Below the pieces are notes generated by a model. It was not told where the DNA came from and did not search any database. It was given only the letters and a program-made list of their open reading frames with translations. Below, piece after piece: positions 11,782 to 20,061 of a DNA stretch of 64,000 nucleotides (positions within the stretch are counted from its first letter, which is position 1; every line of letters begins with the position of its first letter). Source of the DNA: Naegleria lovaniensis (taxonomy: Eukaryota; Heterolobosea; Eutetramitea; Acrasida; Naegleriidae); contig NW_025407826.1 of the NCBI RefSeq assembly GCF_003324165.1, positions 558,001-622,000 on the forward strand, given 5' to 3'. A program made the translations under genes and the position numbers.

Positions 11782-12213
11782 ATGATCTCTGCTCAGGACT
11801 ATTCCTCAGGTGATGATGATGAGGACGATCTTCAGTATCAACAAGATCATCAATTTTTAGGTATTGCTTCCGGGACAAAAGATCTATCACCACCACCCTC
11901 CTCTGTAGCCAGTACTTCTACGGCAACAACGAGTAGTTCCGATCCTGCTACTGGAGATTCCTCCCTAAGGTTTCATGGAATTTCATCATCATCGCAACAA
12001 CAATCATTGCATACAACGACTCCGAATCAAGATCAACAGAAACGTGGAGTTGTATATATTCTATTGCTGCCCTATCTGTGTTTTATAGAGGGTTTTTCAA
12101 ATATGGTTCGATGGATGACTGGAGGAGGAAAGCGAACAAGCTCTTCAACCGAATCAACTGGTTTCAATAATGAAGATCTCTCATTGCAATCGGAGGGATA
12201 TTCACAAGTTTGA
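11782..12213 (+). CDS. Small acidic/Ser-rich protein with one hydrophobic segment
   Basis: An ATG at 11782 (AAATATG context) opens 143 residues. The protein begins with an acidic block (GDDDEDD), continues with a Ser/Thr/Gln-rich disordered region, then one hydrophobic segment at about residues 90-110 (VVYILLLPYLCFIEGF), and ends in a Ser-rich tail. It could be a single-pass membrane protein or one with an amphipathic membrane anchor. No family is recognised. It is divergent from the Pcf11 gene, with about 220 bp between the chosen starts. Confidence 0.55.
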   Translation: MISAQDYSSGDDDEDDLQYQQDHQFLGIASGTKDLSPPPSSVASTSTATTSSSDPATGDSSLRFHGISSSSQQQSLHTTTPNQDQQKRGVVYILLLPYLCFIEGFSNMVRWMTGGGKRTSSSTESTGFNNEDLSLQSEGYSQV

Positions 12214-12499
12214 AAGAATTCTCTCAAAAAACTAACCCAACAACATCAATTTTTAATTTATTATTGGAAGGTTTCACTCTTTATTTCAAAGGATTCCACA
12301 CGCAACCTTTCATCATTCAAGCAACCAATTCATTCACAACAACACACATCAAGATAAACACTTCTTGTGACACTCTTAATTATTGTAATTACTACTTGTT
12401 CCAAATGGCAAGGGCGAATGAGGTTGTTAGAAGGAGCGAATTGACAAAACCAAACGCCATTTCAGGCAACCCGTCTGTCACTTGAAACACAAGAAAAAA

Positions 12500-14022
12500 A
12501 TGCCAATCACTCCCAAACATTTTGGTGTTGACAAGAGCTTCTCTACTCCCTCAAGCAAGAAGTCACATTTAAAGGTAACAATCATAGAGGCAAAGAATTT
12601 GATCAACACTGATCAAGGTAAAAATGGTAGGTCACTAACGTGGTTTTGAATGAACTCATTGTCATGATCATCATTGCTGTTCCTTGCTCGAAAACGTGTG
12701 AAATATTCCCGACGGAAATGAGTCTAGACTTTTCTGACCCATATTGCATAGTTTGGTTGGGTGGCAAACACAAAAACAAGTACAGAACAAGCACGATCAA
12801 GGATAATCTCAATCCTGTTTGGAATGAGTCTTTTCAAATTCCTCTCGATCATGATCCTGAACAATATGTCTTGATTTGTCAACTCTATGATAAGGACATT
12901 TTCACCAGTGATGATTCACTTGGTTTTACAGCAGTCTCGCTTTCATGTCTCAATTTGAAAGAAAAGGAAGACTTTTACATGTGGTTACCTTTACAAGGTG
13001 TTGAAAAAGGTACTCTTCGTATCAAATTAACACCTCTTGACTTTTCTATTCGTGATGGTTTTGTTACGGAACATGATGATCAAATTCCTCAAATAGATTT
13101 AACCAACTTTTTAAAGGAATACAAGAACGAAAGAGGAAGGGGCTTCAAATCACGTGGAAGAAGTTTGCAATCCATTCTTTCTGGAAATATTTCTGAGAAG
13201 GAGTCACATCGATTGGATCAATTATTTGGAGTTACCTATTTGGAAGATGTTTACAATGAATTGAGAACTGGTGACATTATTTTGCACTCTGGAAAAGGAA
13301 CATTTTCAAAGGCCATTCAATTGGGTTTCTCATCGACATGGTCACACTTGTCTTTGATTGTGAAAAATCCACCAAGAGATTTATTGAAATTGTATAATGT
13401 TCCATTGCCTGACGATTCCACTTCGACCATTCAGACCTCCTATTCAAGTATCTATGTTGTAGAATCTGAAACTGACACGGTGGACAACAAAGAAGGAGGT
13501 GGAATTCAATTTGTTGAATTGAGACAATGGTTATTAGATTATTTGAAGAGAGATCCAACCGACTTGTGTGTTTTAAGAAGATTAACAGTTCCAGGATCCA
13601 ACAATGACGGCAGTCTTCAAGACTCGTTCAGTAATTTAACTCCATACTTGTACGATGCTCACACCAAAAAATATGAAACCTCCAAATCCGAACTCTTGAA
13701 ATGTGTCATTAAGAGAAACACAGCTCGTAATGATTCCAATGTATTTTGTTCAGAGTTTGTTGCTGAATGTTTCATAAGAATGGGTCTTCTTCCATCCAAT
13801 ACCATTACATGCAATTATGGTCCAAAAGATTTCTCAACAGAAACCAATTTGGTCAATACAGTCTTGTTGAAAGGAGCTCAATTTTCACAGGAACGAAGAA
13901 TTCGAGTTCGAGAATGGGATGAAGAACATGGTTGGAAATTGAGTGACAATGAAGAGAGTGATGTCATTCCAGGTGCCATTCAAGTCACTGAAGAAGATGA
14001 AAAACAAACCATTCATCCATAA
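12500..14022 (+). CDS. C2 domain plus permuted NlpC/P60-like (papain-fold) protein
   Basis: Exons 12500-12626 and 12728-14022 (101-bp intron, donor GTAGGT, acceptor TAG) give 473 residues. The splice restores the first calcium-binding loop of a C2 domain (about residues 24-130: LKVTIIEAKNL, then DFSDPYCIVWL; later YDKDIFTSDDSLGF), with several Asp at positions that usually bind calcium. The second half (about 210-420) has the order expected of circularly permuted NlpC/P60 proteins (YiiX, LRAT and poxvirus G6R group): GDIILHSGKG, then a His in WSHLSLIV, an acidic strand (YVVESE), then a Cys in NVFCSEFVAECF. Members of this fold are thiol hydrolases or acyltransferases on lipids or peptides. 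I infer calcium-dependent membrane recruitment of such an enzyme; the substrate is unknown. No signal peptide is seen. Confidence 0.82.
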
Positions 14023-14343
14023 GATGTTGTTTATATCATTGAAAGGAGTTGGTTGTGAACGAATTTTAATACACAAGCCATCACCATGTTTTGTAACAAT
14101 TGAAAAATCAATGTTCGTTCCCACGCAAATACCCGAAACGTTTCATCTTCATGAAATAATCAAAGTGGGCAAATGAGACATTTTGGGCAGCTCTTTAGCC
14201 AGTGACACTTGTCATGGATCTGCAAAAGCTGCCAGTTGGATCCCAACCTCTATTACAAGTAGCGCTCCAATCTTCACAAATAAGCAGCAGGATTTTTCAC
14301 ACACGTTTGTTTTGAAACAAAAAAAAACAATCATTTAAAAACA
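14023..14343. other. Intergenic stretch
   Basis: These 321 bp separate two genes on the same strand. I see no gene, repeat or structured element, only an A-run directly before the next start. Confidence 0.4.
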
Positions 14344-15688
14344 ATGTCTAACCCTTTAGAACACTCACAACATGCTCATGCGAACATGGAAGAATCACTC
14401 TTGACCTCTCTTCAAAAGCTGTCCAATGCCTCCAAGGATCGTAATGATATCCATCAAACGCCACTTGTCGAAAACATGCATTCACAATGTGATCCACAAT
14501 TCTTTCGATTGACCATTGAAGAAGATCGAAAACGACTGTGCCAACTCCTCTCTTCCCAATCCATTCAATTTGTACATGATACCATCCATTCTCAATTACA
14601 AGAACTCGTACAAATTGAAAATCCCTCCCATACACTCACTCCACAAGAACTCTCTCATTACATCACTCTCAAACTCCAATCCTGTCCTAATTTAGAATCG
14701 TATGGCGTTTGGGTGTATTATCCATGGAAAAAGACATTGTGTCACATTCTCGATTCTGAAGAATTTTTCCAAGTGAGAACCATTCGAAACGCCTTTAAAA
14801 TCTCACCTCAAGAACAATTAACATTGAGAGAGAAGAAAATAGGAGTGGTTGGACTTTCTGTTGGAAATGCAGTGGCAACAACACTGGCCATGGAGAGAGT
14901 ATGTGGAGAGGTGAGATTGGCTGATTTTGATCGTTTGGAATTAACGAATATGAATCGAGTGAGAAGTTCATTGACTGAAATTGGTGTTCCAAAGGTAAGG
15001 AATTATATTTGTTTCAGTACTGAAAAGGAAATTCATGTCAACGTTATCAAAGGTTATCATTGCAAAAAGAGCAATTGTAGAGATGGATCCCTTCATGAAA
15101 GTAGTGATTTATCCAGAAGGAATTACCATGGAAAATATTCATGAATTTATTGGAAGTGGTCATGACCAACTGAATCTTGTTGTGGACGAATGTGACAGTT
15201 TTGACATTAAACTCTTACTTCGAAAGGAATGTAAAAAGTTGAAAATTCCAATAGTCATGGAGTGCAGCGATCGAGGTTGTTTAGATGTTGAACGATACGA
15301 CACAGATCCAAATTATCCCATCTTGCATGGAAAGATTAGTCAAGAGTTATTATCGGCTTTATCGAATGATTTGACTCCAGAACAAAAAGTGAAACTCATG
15401 GCTCAATTTTTAGAACCTTCCAAAGCCTCAGACAAAGCTCTCGAGTCATATTTAGAGATTGGAAAGAGTATTACATCGTGGCCACAACTTGCCAGTGAAG
15501 TTACATTGGGAGGTGCTGTTGTTACCAGTGCTGCAAGAATGATCTTTTTGAATCAGGGAATCAGGTCACAACGAAAATATGTGGATGTAAATTCAGTAAT
15601 CAATCCACCACCGTTCAGTTTGTTGAGGAAATACAGAAGGGCTAAATTGTTGGGTAAATGTATTAAGAAGGCATTCAGTAAGAAGTAA
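14344..15688 (+). CDS. ThiF/E1-like adenylyltransferase of bacterial Rv1355c type
   Basis: Exons 14344-14994 and 15053-15688 (58-bp intron, donor GTAAGG) give 428 residues. The N-terminal third includes the motif YGVWVYYPW, followed by a ThiF/E1 nucleotide-binding fold: IGVVGLSVGNAVATTLAMER (glycine-rich loop), VRLADFDRLELTNMNRVRSS (the Asp and Arg typical of E1 enzymes), then a strand VVDECD and IPIVMECSDRG. The text of these motifs matches bacterial ThiF proteins of the Rv1355c kind, which often carry a nitroreductase-like C-terminal domain; here the protein ends soon after the ThiF fold, so that domain is absent or very short. No catalytic Cys typical of ubiquitin E1 is evident. The reaction is probably adenylation of an unknown carboxylate. 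The bacterial likeness suggests old lateral transfer, though the intron shows it is settled in the host genome. Confidence 0.82.
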
Positions 15689-15890
15689 GGCAGCAAAGAA
15701 ACATGAAAATTGGTACTGCCACTTGTTGGTATGACTCTCTCTCTTGAGGTATTCAATTTCTGTATACCCTTAATGTTTTAGCATTCAGTCCGTTAATCTC
15801 AACCCAACCACCTACTTATATATTCAATTTTTTATTTTTTATTGTTTTGTTTGTATCATGTATGCCACAAGAAAGGCATCACCTCCAATA

Positions 15891-16556
15891 TTATTTGGTA
15901 GCGGAGTCTTGATTCTTAACTAAATCGAGCTCTGGAAGATGTTTGTGAATGGTCTGTTTCAAGTTGACATATGCTTCATCCAAATCATTGTTCACAATAG
16001 AGTCATCAAAGAGGTGGGTGTCGTCCTTCTCGTATTGTTCCAATTCCTTTCGGGCATTCTTTAATCTTAATTGAATGCTTTCTTCTGTTTCTGTGCCTCT
16101 TCCTCTCAATCGTTGTTCCAAAATATCCATGGTTGGTGGTTTAACAAAGAGAACAAGGGGATTTAATTCCTTGTTTGATCTCACTTGTCTTGCTCCTTGG
16201 ATATCAATATCCAAAACACAACACTTTCCTTGATTTTGCACTTCTCTCACTGCTTGAAAACTTGTTCCGTACAAATTGCCATGAACATTGGCGTGTTCAA
16301 TGAAAAGACCATCATCAACCTCCTTTTGCATAACATCTTTTGGTGTAAAGTAATAATGAACACCGTGTTGTTCTCCTGGTCTTGGTGCTCGGGTTGTGTG
16401 CGAGACTGAAAACCCAAAAATGGTTGGATATTCGGCAAACAATTTCTGGATGAGTGTTCCTTTTCCAACTCCGCTAGGACCACAAATGACAATAGGTCTA
16501 AATTTCTGGACTGGTAATGTTGTACTGGTGGACATGGTTGAGCAAATTCCTCCCAT
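15891..16556 (-). CDS. GUK1: Guanylate kinase
   Basis: A single frame of 221 residues. It has the P-loop CGPSGVGKGTL, the GMP-binding region FSVSHTTRAPRPGEQHGVHY and the motif LDIDIQGARQVR, all in standard order, followed by the lid (RLRGRGTETEESI). The enzyme converts GMP plus ATP to GDP plus ADP. The length fits the family plus about 18 extra residues at the N-terminus, which read MGGICSTMS: a Gly at position 2, Ser at 6 and a Cys at 5, fitting an N-myristoylation and palmitoylation signal. It is convergent with the ThiF gene (202 bp apart). Confidence 0.95.
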   Translation of the reverse strand: MGGICSTMSTSTTLPVQKFRPIVICGPSGVGKGTLIQKLFAEYPTIFGFSVSHTTRAPRPGEQHGVHYYFTPKDVMQKEVDDGLFIEHANVHGNLYGTSFQAVREVQNQGKCCVLDIDIQGARQVRSNKELNPLVLFVKPPTMDILEQRLRGRGTETEESIQLRLKNARKELEQYEKDDTHLFDDSIVNNDLDEAYVNLKQTIHKHLPELDLVKNQDSATK

Positions 16557-16889
16557 ATGAATTTTCTGATGATGATGATCTTTTTAAAATCTCGGGGACA
16601 GCAATGTTTTTGAGATGAAACTCTTGTATAAAAATTCAACAATGATGATTCAAATTCAAAAAGGAATTTGGCTCTCGGATGATGAGAATGAGGCTCGGGT
16701 GTTTTCTATGTGGCACACTCAACACGGGCAACCGCCTTCAGAATTTTTTTTTATTGCCAAATTTATTGTCTTTGGGTTCATGCATCAATTTCGATGTGTG
16801 GTTTGAGAGATGAAGAATGTCGCCTTTATTTAAATCAACAATTTGAACAAAACAAACAAATCGAACAAAGTGCTGATCTTGCAAGCAAA
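16557..16889. other. Intergenic region between guanylate kinase and the Fanzor 3' flank
   Basis: No gene is supported here. It should hold the guanylate kinase promoter. If the Fanzor gene makes a guide RNA from its 3' end, the outer part of that RNA, including the guide, would lie in the upper half of this stretch. Confidence 0.3.
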
Positions 16890-17040
16890 CACTCAAAGAG
16901 TGAAAGCCAGGGGAAAGGACCCAACGCACACAAGGTGGGGAAGACCCAACACACAAGGTGCTCAAAAACTAATTCTATGAGTAGTAAGGAATCGAAGAAG
17001 AATATTTCTGGCTCCATTGATATCTCTGTCAAAAATTGAG
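16880..17040 (-). ncRNA. Candidate guide (omega/fRNA) scaffold at the Fanzor 3' end
   Basis: TnpB and Fanzor proteins are known to use an RNA transcribed from the 3' end of, or just beyond, their own gene. Here the DNA directly past the Fanzor stop codon is clearly richer in G+C than its surroundings, carries a two-unit imperfect tandem repeat (16910-16960), and then a short perfect hairpin CACTC-AAA-GAGTG at 16890-16902. This is where such an RNA would be expected. The limits given are a guess and no consensus was compared. Confidence 0.35.
16910..16960. repeat. Imperfect tandem repeat (28 + 24 bp) next to the Fanzor stop codon
   Basis: The first unit (16910-16937) runs GGGGAAAGGACCC...ACACAAGGTG and the second (16937-16960) runs GGGGAAGACCC...ACACAAGGTG; they share 24 bases with a four-base difference in length. 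The second unit ends one base before the stop codon of the minus-strand Fanzor gene. Each unit can form a small GGG/CCC hairpin. Confidence 0.75.
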
Positions 17041-18395
17041 CCACATGATGGACAACGAAACACTTCCGATGATCCAACCGTATAAACATGTCCACAACAT
17101 GAGCAAGTTTTGGATGTATACGCTTCGTTGACAATATAAATGTGTGTCCACGGATGCTCTCTAGCTTTGTGAAGCAATCTTTGCTTGAATCTGTAATGTG
17201 ACCAAGTCAACATTTTTCTTGCTGTCTTGCTATTAATTCTCCTGTGGAGTTTCTTTACCATTTTCTGAGTCTCAAACGAAGGAAGTAAGATCACTTGGTA
17301 GTTTCGACACAGCCACAAACACAGTTTCTTGTGTAAATCATCCACAATATTTCTAATCTTTTGTTGAATTCTTCTTCCTGCTCTCTTGTACTTGTATCTT
17401 TTGCAATGTCTGACTTCTGGTTGAGACCACTTCGATTGTAACTTGTCATACGCGCAACACAATCTACCAATTCTTTCGGCACCTCCTGAGCCCCATTTGG
17501 TTGAATAACCATTCAAATCAAAGGTGGTCTGAAATGTTCTTACTCCTGGATCCAATGCTACAACTTGTCCTGAATGTTGAGGGGCTTGGTTCTCACCCCT
17601 AATATCCAGTACTTGTGGAATACATAAATAATAATGGTTCAACTTGTTCTTAATAATGATGGAATCATACTGAAGCTCCTCAGGCAAAGGTTCGGCGCTC
17701 TTGATGTTCCTTATAAAAGAATACATTCCACTCTTTTTCTTCCAGTGCTTGCAACGCAGAACGAAATGATCTTTTCTGTCTTTCTTTCGCCTGAAACGGA
17801 TCATGAACTTGTCAATCGTTCCAGCCTTCTTCTTTTCAAAATTAGTGTTGAACGCAGTTAACAATTCAATAGCGGCAGCATCTCTTACGTCATAAGGAGT
17901 ATTTACAACCCACTGATTTTCTGTCTGATAATTATCGTTGTTCACCACAAACGTTCTGAAATTCTTCTTATTTTTCTTGACACCTTTGGATTTGTTGGTG
18001 AATTCTAAACACTTGTTGTAGATCCAACGAGCAGTTCCCATCCACTGATTCAATGTTGTCCTTTCTTGTTCATTGGGGTAGAGACGAATTTTCATTGATT
18101 TGTCCGCTTGAAATTTTTGGGGAGTCTTCTGACCCTTCTTTGCCTTCTTGAGCTGAGGTGGCTTTTTAGAGTTATCAAAAGCCACATTCTCTGTTATAGA
18201 GTGATGAACATTGAGTGGAACATCAAATACTGGCTGGGATTCAATCACAGTGAATTGAGAAAAGTTGAACCATCCGTCAGTGCATCCCTTGTTGTTGTAC
18301 TGATTAAACTCATGAAAGGAATCTCTTGAACATGCCCATGAATGGAATGATGCCGTGTGCAAGAGATGGATTAGTAGGAGGATGAGTAGGTTCAT
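16962..18395 (-). CDS. Fanzor (eukaryotic TnpB-like RNA-guided nuclease)
   Basis: A single frame of 477 residues. From about residue 101 it follows TnpB/IS605 OrfB order: MKIRLYPNEQERTTL and WMGTARWIYNKCL in the N-terminal DNA/RNA-recognition part, then a split RuvC nuclease with Asp282 (ALDPGVRTF), Glu375 (LLPSFETQKMV) and the DRDINGARN motif at 456-464. A zinc finger C431-x2-C434...C448-x2-C451 sits between RuvC II and III, as in TnpB. All catalytic and zinc residues are intact. Known role of the family: RNA-guided DNA cleavage that helps the parent transposon persist; Fanzors of Naegleria lovaniensis have been studied. No transposase gene is nearby and there is no intron. The first ~30 residues are hydrophobic and unlike the rest; an out-of-frame ATG 19 bp upstream (18412-18414) encodes MKRSREDEPTHPPTN, a more typical basic N-terminus, so the true start is uncertain. 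A host-domesticated or solitary copy is possible. Confidence 0.9.
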   Translation of the reverse strand: MNLLILLLIHLLHTASFHSWACSRDSFHEFNQYNNKGCTDGWFNFSQFTVIESQPVFDVPLNVHHSITENVAFDNSKKPPQLKKAKKGQKTPQKFQADKSMKIRLYPNEQERTTLNQWMGTARWIYNKCLEFTNKSKGVKKNKKNFRTFVVNNDNYQTENQWVVNTPYDVRDAAAIELLTAFNTNFEKKKAGTIDKFMIRFRRKKDRKDHFVLRCKHWKKKSGMYSFIRNIKSAEPLPEELQYDSIIIKNKLNHYYLCIPQVLDIRGENQAPQHSGQVVALDPGVRTFQTTFDLNGYSTKWGSGGAERIGRLCCAYDKLQSKWSQPEVRHCKRYKYKRAGRRIQQKIRNIVDDLHKKLCLWLCRNYQVILLPSFETQKMVKKLHRRINSKTARKMLTWSHYRFKQRLLHKAREHPWTHIYIVNEAYTSKTCSCCGHVYTVGSSEVFRCPSCGSIFDRDINGARNILLRFLTTHRISF

Positions 18396-19171
18396 CCTCT
18401 CTACTTCTCTTCATTCGTTGAGATTAAGGTTGTTGTTGAGTTTTTTTTTTTGATAACCTCAACAAGAGTTGAAACTCTATCAGTATTGAATGACTCATTG
18501 AATTGAAACTCTATCAATTTGAATAACTTGATTCATTCTTTTCGTCCGAACTGATCATGGAAAAGTGAGCGCCTTGATAAAATTCCTTATCCACCTCCAA
18601 AACAACACTTTTGATTCAAAGAATGAATAAATGGTTCGTCAAGAACTGACTGTTGATGGTTATATTGACTTGTTGAGTTTGTAATAAATTGTGGCTTTTG
18701 CTCTTTTATTTTAGTGCTGAGTAATTTAAAACCGATTATAAAAACAAAACCTCCAAAACAAACAAGGTTTTTTATAAACCTTGCGTCATCAGGACTGTGT
18801 TTTACTGATGGTTTTTGAAAGAAATTGCTGTAATTGTTCTTTTGGCTTCAACGGTTTTCAAAACAACGATATTAAGGAGAGAAACAACGGAATTACTGAC
18901 AAATATTAATTGGACGAAATGTCGTCCAGAAGATTCCAAATTCAAGAGCTCCAAAGGACAGTATTCCACAACACTGGTGTAACCATCTGAAGTGGGTTCA
19001 TCTTTTTACATCCAAGAAAGAGTTGGAGTGCATTTAAAAAACTAATTCAACGTGAAAGAGTGAGTAGGGGAAAAGAGAAAGGCAATGAATTTGGTGTTTT
19101 TAATGGTTTTCCAAAAGTTTGCAGAATAACTTTGTTATCCCAAAAACAGAAACTGAAAACAACACAAAAAA
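18396..19171. other. Gene-free region upstream of the Fanzor gene
   Basis: No gene is supported in these 776 bp. It holds the 5' flank of the Fanzor gene and the promoter of the HD-domain gene. Two copies of TTGAAACTCTATCA lie at 18470-18483 and 18503-18516, the first overlapping a palindrome (AGAGTT-GA-AACTCT). Two adjacent hairpins lie at 18763-18810. Confidence 0.5.
18763..18810. repeat. Two adjacent perfect hairpins
   Basis: CAAGGTTT (18763-18770) and AAACCTTG (18776-18783) form an 8-bp stem with a 5-base loop. After three bases, CATCAG (18787-18792) and CTGATG (18805-18810) form a 6-bp stem with a 12-base loop. Either strand could be transcribed. They could be a terminator, part of a structured RNA, or an end of the Fanzor-bearing element. 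Confidence 0.5.
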
Positions 19172-19906
19172 ATGCTTCCTTCATCCAATCAAACCTCTTT
19201 AACGAACAATACATCATCATCATCAGCATCCTCTGGTTCCGAATCAGCTGCCATCAGTTATTCATCCTATGAAACCTCACCGACCAATTTTAATCCACTC
19301 ATTGCTCGTAATATTGTCAATTTTTTGAAAATTGTGAGTAAATTAAAACACACATTGCGGACGGGATGGGTCGATTGCAAAGTTCAACATCCGGAATCTA
19401 TTGCTTCACACATGTATCGGATGGGAATTATTTCCATGCTCACTAGAAATCAACCCAATATTGATACTGATAAATGCATCAAGATGAGTCTTGTACATGA
19501 TTTGTCGGAGGCCATTGCAGGTGATATTACTCCTCATGCAGGAGTTTCAAAGGAGGAGAAATATCGATTGGAGAGAGAAGCTATTGAGAGGATGAGAAGT
19601 ACTTTGTTGGAAGGTGTCAATGGTACAGATAAAGAGAGTGAGGAATATATTCAAACTGTGAATGAAATGTTGAACTTGTGGCAAGAATATGAAGATGGTA
19701 CCACACCGGAGGCAATTATTATGAAAGATATTGATCGATTTGATATGGTGCTGCAAGCCTTGGAATATGAGACTGAGCAGAATTTACATCTTAAAACATT
19801 TTATGAAAGTACCAAGGGTAGCTTTCAAACAGACATGTTCAAAACCCTTATGAAAGAGGTGTATGCCCAAAAAGATAAACTCGAAGATCAACGAAGAAAC
19901 AAGTAG
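19172..19906 (+). CDS. HDDC2: HD-domain 5'-deoxynucleotidase (HDDC2/YfbR type)
   Basis: A single frame of 244 residues starting with ATG after AAAAAAA. After a Ser-rich leader of about 45 residues comes an HD hydrolase domain: KHTLRTGWV, ESIASHMYRM (first His), SLVHDLSEAIAGDITP (HD pair and following acidic residues) and MKDIDRFDMVLQALEYE (last Asp). This order and wording match HDDC2 and bacterial YfbR, which remove phosphate from deoxyribonucleoside 5'-monophosphates using divalent metal ions, tuning dNTP pools. Metal ligands are all present. It probably acts in the cytosol or nucleus; no targeting signal is clear. Confidence 0.92.
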   Translation: MLPSSNQTSLTNNTSSSSASSGSESAAISYSSYETSPTNFNPLIARNIVNFLKIVSKLKHTLRTGWVDCKVQHPESIASHMYRMGIISMLTRNQPNIDTDKCIKMSLVHDLSEAIAGDITPHAGVSKEEKYRLEREAIERMRSTLLEGVNGTDKESEEYIQTVNEMLNLWQEYEDGTTPEAIIMKDIDRFDMVLQALEYETEQNLHLKTFYESTKGSFQTDMFKTLMKEVYAQKDKLEDQRRNK

Positions 19907-20061
19907 AATTATTGAGGGCAAATTCAAGGAATCTTGTAATTAATGATATCATTGTAAATTTAATAATTATTTTTCATTAGGAAAATGATATTTAAATTAT
20001 TTGCACGTTGTAACCAATGTTAACACTGTACATCAATGGAATTTTATTAAGGCCAACGCCA

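Noticed and set aside
16615-17039. Plus-strand frames opposite the Fanzor 3' end
   Set aside because: They are the complement of the GC-rich tandem repeat and Fanzor coding sequence, with no domain.
16962-18395. Reading the Fanzor gene as bacterial contamination
   Set aside because: It sits between intron-bearing or clearly eukaryotic genes with the same base composition, and its zinc-finger and RuvC wording fits eukaryotic Fanzors as well as bacterial TnpB.
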